The translations under genes were made by a program, and so were the position numbers. From Streptomyces sp. B21-105 (GTDB lineage: Bacteria; Actinomycetota; Actinomycetes; Streptomycetales; Streptomycetaceae), in the NCBI RefSeq assembly GCF_036898465.1, contig NZ_JARUMJ010000001.1, positions 7,440,001 through 7,504,000 on the forward strand: 64,000 bases of DNA, in the 5' to 3' direction. Under the pieces are notes generated by a model. That model was not told the DNA's origin and did not search any database. It saw only the letters and a program-made list of their open reading frames with translations. Of the stretch, positions 29,649 to 39,975 are shown piece after piece (within the stretch, counting starts at the first letter, position 1; each line of letters starts with the position of its first letter).

Positions 29649-30542
29649 TCAGCCCTTGATGCCGGTCTGTGCGATCCCCTGGACCAGCCAGCGCTGGAGG
29701 AAGAGGAACACGAACACCAGGGGCAGGATGGAAAAGGCGGTGGCCATGAAGATCAGGTGGAAGACGACCGTCTGGTTGGTCATGTAGTTGGAGAGCGCGA
29801 CCTGGACCGTCCACGAACCCGGGTCCTGGCCGATGACCAGCGGCCACAGGAAGGAGTTCCAGCCGTTGATGAAGGTGATGGTCGCCATCGCCGCGAAGAA
29901 GTTCAGCGAGTTGGGCACCACGATGCGCCAGTACGCACCCCAGTAGCCCAGCCCGTCCACGCGCGCCGCCTCCTCCAGCTCCTTGGGGAACCCCAGGAAG
30001 TACTGCCGGAACAGGAAGCAGGTGAAACCACTGAACAGGCCCGGGACGATGAGACCTCGGTAGGTGTCCACCCAGCCGAGCGACGACACCAGGACGAAGC
30101 TCGGGACGAAGGTGACCGCCGTCGGGACCATCAGGGTGCCCAGGACGGCGTAGAAGACCTTGTTGGCGTGCCGGTACGGGATACGGGCGAGTCCGTAGCC
30201 GGCGAGCGAGCACACCAGCAGGACGCCGGCGGTGTGCAGGGTGGCCACCACCGCCGAGTTCCACAGGGACTGGCCGAAGGGCACCGTCCCGTCGGTGAAC
30301 AGTTCCTTGACGTTGCCCCACTGGATGTCCGTGGGGAAGAACTTCCAGTTCTCTCCGGTGATCTCGGCGTCGGTGGACAGGGCGTTGCGGACGAGCAGGT
30401 AGAACGGGACCAGGAAGAAGAAGCCGGCGATCCCGGTGGCGATGTAGAGGCCGGTGGAGCTCATCACGCCGCCGCGCCCGCCCCGGCGGGGCTTCGGTGA
30501 CGGCGGTGCGGACTTGCCTACCTCAGGCGTCGTGGTGGTCAC
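29649..30542 (-). CDS. Sugar ABC importer permease (MalG type)
   Basis: Inner-membrane subunit of a CUT1 carbohydrate importer, 297 residues, six membrane segments. The cytoplasmic EAA loop that contacts the ATPase reads EEAARVDGLGYWGAYWRIVVPNS. A Pro/Arg-rich cytosolic N-terminus precedes the first segment. GTG 30542 overlaps the stop of the preceding permease gene by four bases (GTGA), so the two subunits are translationally coupled. Confidence 0.92.
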   Translation of the reverse strand: MTTTTPEVGKSAPPSPKPRRGGRGGVMSSTGLYIATGIAGFFFLVPFYLLVRNALSTDAEITGENWKFFPTDIQWGNVKELFTDGTVPFGQSLWNSAVVATLHTAGVLLVCSLAGYGLARIPYRHANKVFYAVLGTLMVPTAVTFVPSFVLVSSLGWVDTYRGLIVPGLFSGFTCFLFRQYFLGFPKELEEAARVDGLGYWGAYWRIVVPNSLNFFAAMATITFINGWNSFLWPLVIGQDPGSWTVQVALSNYMTNQTVVFHLIFMATAFSILPLVFVFLFLQRWLVQGIAQTGIKG

Positions 30543-31504
30543 TTGGACTCGTCCCCCCTTCCGAAGCCCATGAACTTGCCCTGGAGCAGGGTCACGGCGC
30601 AGATCAACACGGTCAGGATGACCGCACCGGCGCTGCCGGAGCCGTAGTCCTGGCTCTCGCCGAGAGCCTTGTAGTACAGCTCGACGAGCGGCGGGCGGCC
30701 CCACGTGGTCTTCGACAGCAGGTTGAAGAACTCGTCGAACGCCTGGTAGGCGGCGATGAGCAGCAGCAGGATCACCGCGGTGGAGGTGGCGCGCAGTTGC
30801 GGCAGGGTGATGTGGCGGAAGGTCTGCCAGCCCGGCTTGGCGCCGTCGATGGCGGCGGCCTCGTACAGCTCGCCCGGGATGTTCTGCAGAGCGGCCAGGA
30901 AAAGGATCATGTAGAAGCCGGACTGCAGCCACAGGCGTGCCGTGACGATGACGAGCCAGTACCAGGGCGGGTTGGGGTCCGCCAGCCAGGCGATGTTCTC
31001 GACCCCGAACCATCCGATCACCGTGTTCATGAGGCCGAAGCGGACCCCGCTGAAGATCGACATCTTCCAGATCAGCGCGGCGGCGACATAACTGCACGCC
31101 GTCGGCAGGAAGAAGACCGAACGGAAGAACGCCCGCATGAAGCGGAGCCGGTTCACCAGCAGGGCCAGGCCCAGCGAGAGCGCCCAGGTGGTGGGCACGA
31201 TGAACGCGGCGAAGACGGTGAAGGTGACGAGGGAGCCGACGAAGTCGTCGTTCGTCAGCATGTACGTGTAGTTCTCGAACCCGACGAACTTGTCGGGCGT
31301 GACCGTGAAGCGGGCCTCGAAGAAGCTGAGCCAGAGGCTCCACAGGATCGGCGCGTAGACGAAGATCGCCAGGCCGATGAGGAACGGCCCGGTGAAGAGC
31401 CAGAAGTTGAAGGTCGGGCTGCCCCGCAGACCCCGCCGCGGCTTGGCCGGTGAGGCCTTCGCCGGGGCGGGGCGCGCGAGGTCGCGCGTCTTGGTCGTCG
31501 ACAT
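30539..31504 (-). CDS. Sugar ABC importer permease (MalF type)
   Basis: First permease of the CUT1 importer, 321 residues, six membrane segments; the EAA loop is EAAAIDGAKPGWQTFRHITLPQLR. It lies 20 bases downstream of the binding-protein gene. The substrate is inferred to be a galactose-containing oligosaccharide because a cytoplasmic beta-galactosidase is encoded in the same operon. Confidence 0.92.
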   Translation of the reverse strand: MSTTKTRDLARPAPAKASPAKPRRGLRGSPTFNFWLFTGPFLIGLAIFVYAPILWSLWLSFFEARFTVTPDKFVGFENYTYMLTNDDFVGSLVTFTVFAAFIVPTTWALSLGLALLVNRLRFMRAFFRSVFFLPTACSYVAAALIWKMSIFSGVRFGLMNTVIGWFGVENIAWLADPNPPWYWLVIVTARLWLQSGFYMILFLAALQNIPGELYEAAAIDGAKPGWQTFRHITLPQLRATSTAVILLLLIAAYQAFDEFFNLLSKTTWGRPPLVELYYKALGESQDYGSGSAGAVILTVLICAVTLLQGKFMGFGRGDESK

Positions 31505-31524
31505 CTCGAGGTCCGTCCCGCGGC

Positions 31525-32790
31525 CTATCCGAACAGCTTCTTGAGCTCGCGGTTGACGGCCGTGTCCGCCTTGTCCAGCGCCGCCTCCGGGTCCATGTCC
31601 TTGCGGACGGAGTTGGCGAAGACGTCCTCGAGGGCGGAGATCATGGCCTGGGTCCAGCCGATGTTGTCGAAGTGCCCGAACTCGTTGAAGAGCCGGACGC
31701 CCTCAGCGGCGTTGCCCGACTTGAGCTTGGTGGCGGACTGGGCGATCGAGGTGCGCGGCGGGATGTGGAAGCCGTAGGAGGTGGCCCAGTCCTCCTGGTA
31801 CTCCTTCTGGTCGATCCACAGCCACTTGACGTACTCCTTGGCGGCGTCGACGTTCTTGCCCTTGGCGTTGACGAACATCGACCAGCCGCCGTTGTAGACC
31901 GACTGCTTGCCGGAGTCGACGGTCTTCGGGAAGGGGAAGACGCCCCAGTCGTCGCCGAGCGCCTTCTGGATTCCCGGCATCGCCCACATGCCGCAGAACT
32001 GGATGGCGCACAGGCCCTGGTTGAGCGAGGAGGGGTCCCAGGACTCGGTCGGAGCGCCGAGGAGAAGGTTGCCGCTGGTGAACAGCTTGCGCATCTTCTT
32101 GATGCCCTCGATGACGCCCGGGGTGTGGTAGGCGATCTGGTTCTTCGCGTCGAGGGTGTCGGCGCCGGCCGACCAGATCATCGGGTTGATGACGTTGTGC
32201 AGGTCGTTGCCCATGTACAGGCCCTTGACCTTGCCCGTGGTGAGCTTGGCGGCGGCCTCCATCAGCTCGTCGAGCGTGGTCGGCACCTCGACCTTGGCCT
32301 TCTCCAGCATCGACTTGCGGTAGAAGAAGAACTGCGGGTCGTCGATCATCCGGACGCCGTATATCTTCCCGTCGACCGTGTGCGACTTGATGTCGGCCGG
32401 GTTGAAGTCGCTCTTGACCGGATCGATGATGTCGGTCAGGTCCGCCACCTGACCGCTCTTGATCATCTGGATCTGCGGGTGGAACTCGAAGAGGTCGGGA
32501 GCGTTCTTGGTGAGCAGGGTGGCGAACAGCTTGCTCTCGAAGTCGGCGCTGGTGATCCACTGCGTGGTCACGTTGGCCTTGTCGTAGGCCTTCGCGTACT
32601 TCTTGATGGCCTGCTCGGTGCCGGCCTCGCCGTACGCGTGGAAGAACTGCGTCAGGTCGACGCCCGAACCGGATCCGCCGCTGCGGCCGTTGTTGCCGCC
32701 GCAGGCCGCGAGGCTGCCGGCGGCGGCCATCCCTGCGGCGGCCCGGAAGAGGGACCGGCGGGACCAGTTGCTGTTGCTCAGTGCCGACAT
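31525..32790 (-). CDS. Sugar ABC importer substrate-binding lipoprotein
   Basis: Extracellular solute-binding protein of CUT1 type, 421 residues. The N-terminus combines a twin arginine (WSRRSLFRAAAGMAAAG) with a lipobox LAAC (Cys near 30), so it is a Tat-exported lipoprotein anchored outside the membrane. Family segments include FEFHPQIQMIKSGQVADLTD, GVRMIDDPQFFFYRKSML, GWSMFVNAKGKN and the C-terminal DMDPEAALDKADTAVNRELKKLFG. AAGGAC precedes ATG 32790. It is the first gene of the operon, facing the dodecamer repeat array that probably contains its control region. Confidence 0.93.
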   Translation of the reverse strand: MSALSNSNWSRRSLFRAAAGMAAAGSLAACGGNNGRSGGSGSGVDLTQFFHAYGEAGTEQAIKKYAKAYDKANVTTQWITSADFESKLFATLLTKNAPDLFEFHPQIQMIKSGQVADLTDIIDPVKSDFNPADIKSHTVDGKIYGVRMIDDPQFFFYRKSMLEKAKVEVPTTLDELMEAAAKLTTGKVKGLYMGNDLHNVINPMIWSAGADTLDAKNQIAYHTPGVIEGIKKMRKLFTSGNLLLGAPTESWDPSSLNQGLCAIQFCGMWAMPGIQKALGDDWGVFPFPKTVDSGKQSVYNGGWSMFVNAKGKNVDAAKEYVKWLWIDQKEYQEDWATSYGFHIPPRTSIAQSATKLKSGNAAEGVRLFNEFGHFDNIGWTQAMISALEDVFANSVRKDMDPEAALDKADTAVNRELKKLFG

Positions 32791-32968
32791 GGTGACGTCC
32801 TTGTCTCGGAGTGCGGCGAAGGCTCTTCGCTCGGCGCAGGTGGCTCAATTCCTGCCGCGGAGCCGGACGTTAACCTTCGGCTAAGGCTTCGGCAAGGGGT
32901 TGGACGAAGTCTGTTCGAAGCGTTGTGATCGGTTCGGGATCGCGAACGGCGGAGGGGTGGGCGCTATC

Positions 32969-32994
32969 GCGAAAGCGCTTGCGAAAGCGCTTGC
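32969..32994. promoter_or_regulatory. Tandem LacI-type operators GCGAAAGCGCTTGC
   Basis: Two overlapping copies of GCGAAAGCGCTTGC (32969-32982 and 32981-32994) each contain the AAGCGCTT palindrome. They lie about 180-205 bases upstream of the binding-protein start and are the first two units of the longer repeat array. They resemble the 17075 site of the pectinolytic cluster, suggesting overlapping control. Confidence 0.5.
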
Positions 32995-33184
32995 TGAAGT
33001 GCCTGCGGAACCGGTTGTGAAGGCGGTTGTGAAGCGGCTTGCAACGCCGTGCGCGAAGCCCGCCGTTTGCGAAGCAGCTTGTGAAGCGGTCTGCGACGCT
33101 CGTAGCTTGTGAAGCGGCTTGTGAAGCGATTTGCGAACCCCGCCGTTTGCGAAGTCGGTTGTGAAGGCGGTTGCGGAACCGGCG
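32969..33184. repeat. Array of 17 diverged 12-bp (some 16-bp) tandem units
   Basis: The 216 bases divide without remainder into 17 units that each begin G(C/T)GAA or a close variant and mostly end in TT. Fourteen are 12 bases (for example GCGAAAGCGCTT, GTGAAGGCGGTT, GTGAAGCGGCTT) and three are 16 bases (33053-33068, 33093-33108, 33133-33148); the first and third of these share an inserted CCCGCCGTTT ending. The 16-base units recur every third unit, a higher-order period of 40 bases. Translation gives a four-residue period on both strands, but no frame looks like a real gene. Position between a sugar operon and a ROK regulator suggests control DNA. Confidence 0.8.
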
Positions 33185-33208
33185 TCGCGGGCGTGGGGAA
33201 GGGAAGGT

Positions 33209-33240
33209 GAGGGCCGCCGGTGTCAGGGCCGGCGGCCCTC
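33209..33240. terminator. 12-bp perfect hairpin beyond the repeat array
   Basis: GAGGGCCGCCGG and CCGGCGGCCCTC pair perfectly around an 8-base loop. No T-run follows. No gene ends into it, so it may bound a transcript of the repeat array or be a structural element. Confidence 0.45.
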
Positions 33241-33557
33241 GGTCTCATGGGGTGCCCGGGCGGCGCCCGTCACACCCGTCCTCACCTCGACGGCGACGCC
33301 GCCGAGGGGGCGCGGGACCGCCTGCGCACCCGTCGGCCGCCGTCAGGGACGTACGCGCTCCTACGAGTACGCCGGCGGACGGAGGAGTCCGGGGCACCGG
33401 TATCCCGGCATGCCGGTGTGCAACTCGCCGACGGCGCTCCGGGCCGGGCCTCGGCCCCTGCTTCGGCCGGCGACCTGCTCCCGGCCGACGACCTGGCCCC
33501 GGCCTCGGGCCCGGCTTTGGCCCGGGTCCGGTGACCGCGTGCAACCGGAAAAGTTGC

Positions 33558-33602
33558 GTTGCCGGTGCTTGCGGTGCTTGCGATGCGTGCGGTGCGTGCG
33601 GT
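33558..33602. repeat. Five 9-bp units (GCGTGCGGT-like)
   Basis: Units GTTGCCGGT, GCTTGCGGT, GCTTGCGAT, GCGTGCGGT and GCGTGCGGT follow one another without gaps. Non-coding as far as I can tell. Confidence 0.65.
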
Positions 33603-33681
33603 GCTGGTCAGGACTGCCTCCCATCCGTCGTCGTGCGGGCGGTGCGAGCGGTAGCGGCGGTGCGGCGCGCGGTGTGCCGGG

Positions 33682-34935
33682 TCAGGGGGCCGGTGCGATG
33701 CGACTCCTCACACGGGCAGGCGCGGTGCGCTTGAGGCTTCGCTGTCCGACCGACTGCAGCGCCCCTTCGAGCGCGAACGTCGCGGCGCCCAGACAGGCCG
33801 GGTCGGTGGGGATGGGCGACAGGACGATCCGGCTGGCGCTCAGGGGCCGCTGCAGCGCGTGCCGGGCGACGGCCTCGCGCACCGCCTTCAGGAGGGGCTC
33901 GCCGAGCCGGGCGGCCACCCAGCTGCTCAGCACGACCATCTCGGGATTGAGGAGGTTGACCAGGTTGGCTATGCCGGCGCCGAGGTAACGGGCGGTTTCC
34001 CGGACCGTCTCGACGGCGTCGGGATCGTGTGCGGCGATCCCGTCGGCCAGGGCGTCGATGGTGGCGGTCTGGTCATCGGGGTGCAACAGCGGGCTGTGCG
34101 GGCTGATCTCGCGCAGGTTCTGCATGATGCCGGGCGCGCCGACGTACGTCTCGACGCAGCCGTGGTTGCCGCAGCGGCACGGCCGCCCGTCGAGCACGAG
34201 CGTGGTGTGCCCCCACTCGCCGGCGCTGTTGCTGACGCCGCGGTGCAGTCCGCCGCCCAGCACCAGACCGGCGCCCACACCGGTCCCCAGGTTGACCACC
34301 ACGGCGTTCGCGTGCCCGCGTGCCGCCCCGAACCACAGCTCGGCGACCGCGCCCGCGCGCAGCGGGTTGTCCAAGTACAGTGGATACGCGATGTGTTCGG
34401 ACAGCAGATCGAGCAACGGCACGTCGTGCCAGTCCCAGTTGGGCGCGTATGCGGAGACGCCGGTGGCGCGGTCGACCTGTCCCGGCACGCTCACCCCGAC
34501 GCCGAGCACCCGGGCGGCCTCGACCCCGGCCTGGGCGACCACCGAGCCGGCGGCCGCGGCGACGTGGCCCACCACCTGCTCGGGGCGGCTCTCCCCGGGC
34601 CGCATGTTCTCCTCGGCGCGGGCCAGCACGTTCAGGGCCAGGTCGAAGAGCTCGACATGGACGTAGGTCTCGGCGATGTCCACGCCGATCAACGCGCCCC
34701 CCGACGCGTTGACGGCCACGAGTCCCCGGGGGCGGCCGCCCGCCGAATCCTCGAATCCGACCTCCGTGATCATGTCGAGGTCGAGCAGCTCGCCGACGAG
34801 CGTGGCGACGGTGGCGAGCGACAGACCGGTGGCGGCCGCGAGCTCCTGCCGGGAGGTGGGCGACGCGGCGATGATCTGGCGCAGCACTTCGTAGCGGTTC
34901 GCGGTGCGGATGTCACGTGATGTGCCGCGCTTCAT
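33682..34935 (-). CDS. ROK-family transcriptional regulator
   Basis: Sugar-responsive regulator of 417 residues. The N-terminal winged helix (NRYEVLRQIIAASPTSRQELAAATGLSLATVATLVGELLDLDMI, about 14-60) marks it as a regulator rather than a free sugar kinase. The ROK domain follows: ATP-type motif ALIGVDIAETYVHVELFDL, VVNLGTGVGAGLVLGG, EWGHTTL and the zinc cluster CRCGNHGCVETYVG near 255. ATG 34935 is chosen because the helix-turn-helix then begins at the usual place; a longer frame upstream is low-complexity. It lies beside the sugar import operon, transcribed in the same direction and separated by the repeat array, and is its most likely regulator. Confidence 0.9.
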   Translation of the reverse strand: MKRGTSRDIRTANRYEVLRQIIAASPTSRQELAAATGLSLATVATLVGELLDLDMITEVGFEDSAGGRPRGLVAVNASGGALIGVDIAETYVHVELFDLALNVLARAEENMRPGESRPEQVVGHVAAAAGSVVAQAGVEAARVLGVGVSVPGQVDRATGVSAYAPNWDWHDVPLLDLLSEHIAYPLYLDNPLRAGAVAELWFGAARGHANAVVVNLGTGVGAGLVLGGGLHRGVSNSAGEWGHTTLVLDGRPCRCGNHGCVETYVGAPGIMQNLREISPHSPLLHPDDQTATIDALADGIAAHDPDAVETVRETARYLGAGIANLVNLLNPEMVVLSSWVAARLGEPLLKAVREAVARHALQRPLSASRIVLSPIPTDPACLGAATFALEGALQSVGQRSLKRTAPARVRSRIAPAP

Positions 34936-35072
34936 GGAGCGTGCCCCCTCATCCGTTCCCGTCCTTCCCGTCCGTCCCGCCTTCCCGTCCCTTCCGGACC
35001 GGGCGGGCCCGCCCGGCGACGGCACCGGCGCCGCGCCAGGTTATGGCGTGCCACAGCGTTCGACAAGGGGTT

Positions 35073-35091
35073 AGGAAAGGGGCTTTATAAA
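35073..35091. promoter_or_regulatory. AT-richer GGAAAGGGGCTTTATAA element upstream of the ROK gene
   Basis: GAAAG-GGG-CTTTA is an imperfect inverted repeat within an AT-rich patch unlike its surroundings, 140-155 bases upstream of the ROK start and just beyond the end of the alditol oxidase gene. It may be the ROK promoter or autoregulatory site. Confidence 0.35.
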
Positions 35092-35112
35092 GTCGGCCGG
35101 TAACGGGTTACA

Positions 35113-37825
<2,713 letters not shown>

Positions 37826-38073
37826 TCCCGGCAACCGGTTGAGAAAACATGGCCTCGGTGGTGAACGCAGGGCGGCCCGCGCCCGTACCACTGGCCGGAG
37901 CAACGGGCGCGGCAGCCTCCGTCCTTCCCTGTCCTGGTGTCTTTACATGACATCTGAACCGGGCGCTTGTCAGTTGTGTCGGTAACGTGAAAAGCTCTGC
38001 CCCTGCCGCGAGGTTCCCCCCAACTCCATTGCCCTCATGGTGAGTTGACCTTGCTTGTGGATGCAGGAGACCC

Positions 38074-39555
38074 ATGCCCGACCTGCCGACCCCGAAGGAC
38101 GCCGCTGAGGCCGCGCTGTTCTCCGAGTGCTGGGACGCCGTCCTGTCGTACGCGGATCTGTGCACGTCCGGCTCGACCGCGGCGAACCAACTGGCCCGTG
38201 AGGCGTTCGCACTCGGCATACGCGAGGCCCGCGCCGCCGAGACCGGTACCGCACGCGGCGCCGGCCGCCGCTCCTCCCGGCTGCCCAGGATCCCCCTGTT
38301 GCTGACCGCCGTGCGCGCCACGGCGGCAGACTGGGAGGCCCGCGGGCAGGGCCACAAACTCGACCCCGACCTGCGCCTGTGGCTGAACTCCGACAAGGCC
38401 GCACGCTACGTCGGGCCGCCGTTGAGCCGTCCCATCGCCCTGCGCGGCCTGCGCGACATGCAGGAACCGGACGCCGCACTGCTGTGGCTGACGGAGGTGG
38501 AGGCGCTGCCGCTGCAGGCCGTCGTCCGCCGCCAGGGCCTGGACCAGTCTGCCGCGGTGGAGGAGCTGAACGAGGTTCGCGGTCTGTTTCGAGACCGCTG
38601 TCACCGCAATCATCTCGACACCCCGATGGACGCGGAGTGCCGTAGCTACGTCCGGCTCCTGGACGCCGTCACCCGCTCGCCCGCCGCCGACACGCCCCCC
38701 GACCTCTCCCGGCACCTCGCCACCTGCGTGGAGTGCGCGGAGGCCGCGGCCTGTCTGCGGCTGCACGGCGGGGGACTGCCCGCCGCCCTCGCCCAGGGCG
38801 TGATCGGCTGGGGCGGTCTCGCCTACCTCGAACGCCGCCGCCGCGCGGCCGAGGTGCGCCGCGGCGGCGGCAGCCCCGCCGCGCCGGACCCCGAGGGCGC
38901 TGCAGCGCGGGCCGCGGCGAACAAGGCGCGGCTGCGGCGCAACGGGCTTCTCGTCACCGCCGTCCTCGTCTCCGGACTGGCGCTCGCCGTGTCGATGATG
39001 CCCGGTGGCGGCGGCGACAGCCTCGCCAAGACCGGCCCCACGGACAGCAGTCCGGTGGCCGGTCCCGGTGCCCGCGTGCCGTCGGCCGCGCCGGCCAGCT
39101 CCGCCGCGCCGTCCTCGTCCGCCCCGAAGCCCTCGGCCAGCGGCTCGCCGACGACGGGGACGGGCGACGACGCCAAGCCCGATCCCGAGCCGCAGGGCAC
39201 CTCCTCGGCCACAGCCGGAACCGGTGCCGGTGCGGAGGACGCGGCCTGCGAGGTCCAGTACGACCTGGTCAACCAGTGGCCGGACGGCTTCCAGGCCACC
39301 GTCACCGTCACCACCGCCCACGCTCTCGACGCCTGGCAGGTGGCGTGGTCCTTCCGCGACGGTCAGCGGGTGGACCAGATGTGGGACGCGAGCCTCGCCC
39401 AGGACGGCTCCCGGGTCACGGCCACCGCTGCCGACTACAACCGGACGGTCGCGGCGAACGGCACCCTCACCTTCGGGTTCCTCGCCTCCTGGCAGGGGAA
39501 GAACACCGCGCCGTACGCGTTCAGCCTCAACGGGCAGGCGTGCGCGGGGAAGTGA
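38074..39555 (+). CDS. ECF-sigma-like / zinc-finger anti-sigma / CBM2 fusion membrane protein
   Basis: 493 residues in an unusual order. Residues about 10-60 resemble sigma region 2 and about 125-195 region 4 (LLWLTEVEALPLQAVVRRQGLDQSAAVEELNEVRGLFRDRC), but both lack the strongly conserved promoter-recognition sequences. Next is an anti-sigma zinc finger with the HX3CX2C pattern in HLATCVECAEAAACL (about 214-228). One membrane segment NGLLVTAVLVSGLALAVSMM (about 290-309) is followed by a Ser/Pro/Ala-rich linker and a CBM2-type cellulose-binding domain (about 390-493) bounded by two cysteines (DAACEV, QACAGK) with WQVAWSF and LTFGFLASW. Topology: regulator inside, carbohydrate sensor outside. 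Start ATG 38074 has GGAG upstream. Likely a polysaccharide-sensing regulator; inference. Confidence 0.8.
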   Translation: MPDLPTPKDAAEAALFSECWDAVLSYADLCTSGSTAANQLAREAFALGIREARAAETGTARGAGRRSSRLPRIPLLLTAVRATAADWEARGQGHKLDPDLRLWLNSDKAARYVGPPLSRPIALRGLRDMQEPDAALLWLTEVEALPLQAVVRRQGLDQSAAVEELNEVRGLFRDRCHRNHLDTPMDAECRSYVRLLDAVTRSPAADTPPDLSRHLATCVECAEAAACLRLHGGGLPAALAQGVIGWGGLAYLERRRRAAEVRRGGGSPAAPDPEGAAARAAANKARLRRNGLLVTAVLVSGLALAVSMMPGGGGDSLAKTGPTDSSPVAGPGARVPSAAPASSAAPSSSAPKPSASGSPTTGTGDDAKPDPEPQGTSSATAGTGAGAEDAACEVQYDLVNQWPDGFQATVTVTTAHALDAWQVAWSFRDGQRVDQMWDASLAQDGSRVTATAADYNRTVAANGTLTFGFLASWQGKNTAPYAFSLNGQACAGK

Positions 39556-39710
39556 GCCCAAGGGGCCGGGACGGAAGCGTTTGCCTCGCGGCCAGGTGCT
39601 GTGGCGGCTGCGGTGGGCGCAGCCTCTGAAGCCACCCCGGCCGGAGGGGCGGCGGCTCAACTCCGCCCCCGCCAGGGCGTCGGGCGAACCGGGGGCCGCA
39701 CTCGTGGAAG

Positions 39711-39730
39711 GCCACCGGAAATCCGGTGGC
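39711..39730. terminator. 9-bp perfect hairpin GCCACCGGA / TCCGGTGGC
   Basis: A compact stem with a two-base loop about 155 bases after the CBM2 fusion stop and 90 bases before the 24-codon ORF. No T-run. Confidence 0.4.
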
Positions 39731-39820
39731 GTCCGCCTGGGGGCGTCCCTATGCTGAGGGAGCCTTGCGCGGGGCCGAAGGCCGCCGCTGCCAGTTGAAC
39801 GCGAAACGGAGGTGGGACCC

Positions 39821-39895
39821 ATGACTGTCGCCTTGAAGGGCGCTGTCCGCAGCGACCAGACGATCGTTCACACCACCTCCGCGGTCTCCGGCTGA
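39821..39895 (+). CDS. 24-residue ORF with strong ribosome site upstream of rsgA
   Basis: ATG 39821 is preceded by GGAGGTGGGACCC, the best ribosome site in this part of the window, and opens a 24-codon frame MTVALKGAVRSDQTIVHTTS ending AVSG. It stops 80 bases before the TTG start of rsgA. No cysteines or known peptide motif. Possible roles are a leader peptide, a true small protein, or a decayed N-terminus; I cannot decide. Composition is codon-plausible but the length gives little statistical support. Confidence 0.4.
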   Translation: MTVALKGAVRSDQTIVHTTSAVSG

Positions 39896-39975
39896 CCTTC
39901 TTCCTCTCCGCTTCGCGCGGGTAAGCGTTTTCGCACCGCCGAACGCTGCCGGGATCGCCCTGTGAAGGGTTTTCC

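Larger units (their letters stand above)
33185..33681. other. Gene-free stretch between repeat array and ROK gene end
   Basis: No frame here is supportable; the open ones are rich in Arg, Ala and Gly and shadow each other. The stretch contains a hairpin (33209-33240) and a short 9-base tandem array (33558-33602). Confidence 0.5.

Noticed and set aside
32900..33112. Small alanine/lysine-rich protein encoded by the 12-bp array (and a matching one on the other strand)
   Set aside because: The four-residue period is a direct consequence of a 12-base repeat; both strands are open, no ribosome site precedes the frame, and the residues are not family-like.
32969..33184. CRISPR array
   Set aside because: Units are 12 or 16 bases, contiguous and diverged, with no spacer/repeat alternation and no cas genes in the window.
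33220..33734. Coding gene in the stretch between the repeat array and the ROK gene
   Set aside because: Frames overlap in several phases with Arg/Ala/Gly-rich products and no start signal; the Gly-Ala-Cys run comes from a 9-base repeat.
39821..39895. Lanthipeptide or other modified-peptide precursor
   Set aside because: No cysteine, no leader/core pattern, and no modifying enzyme next to it; rsgA is the neighbour.
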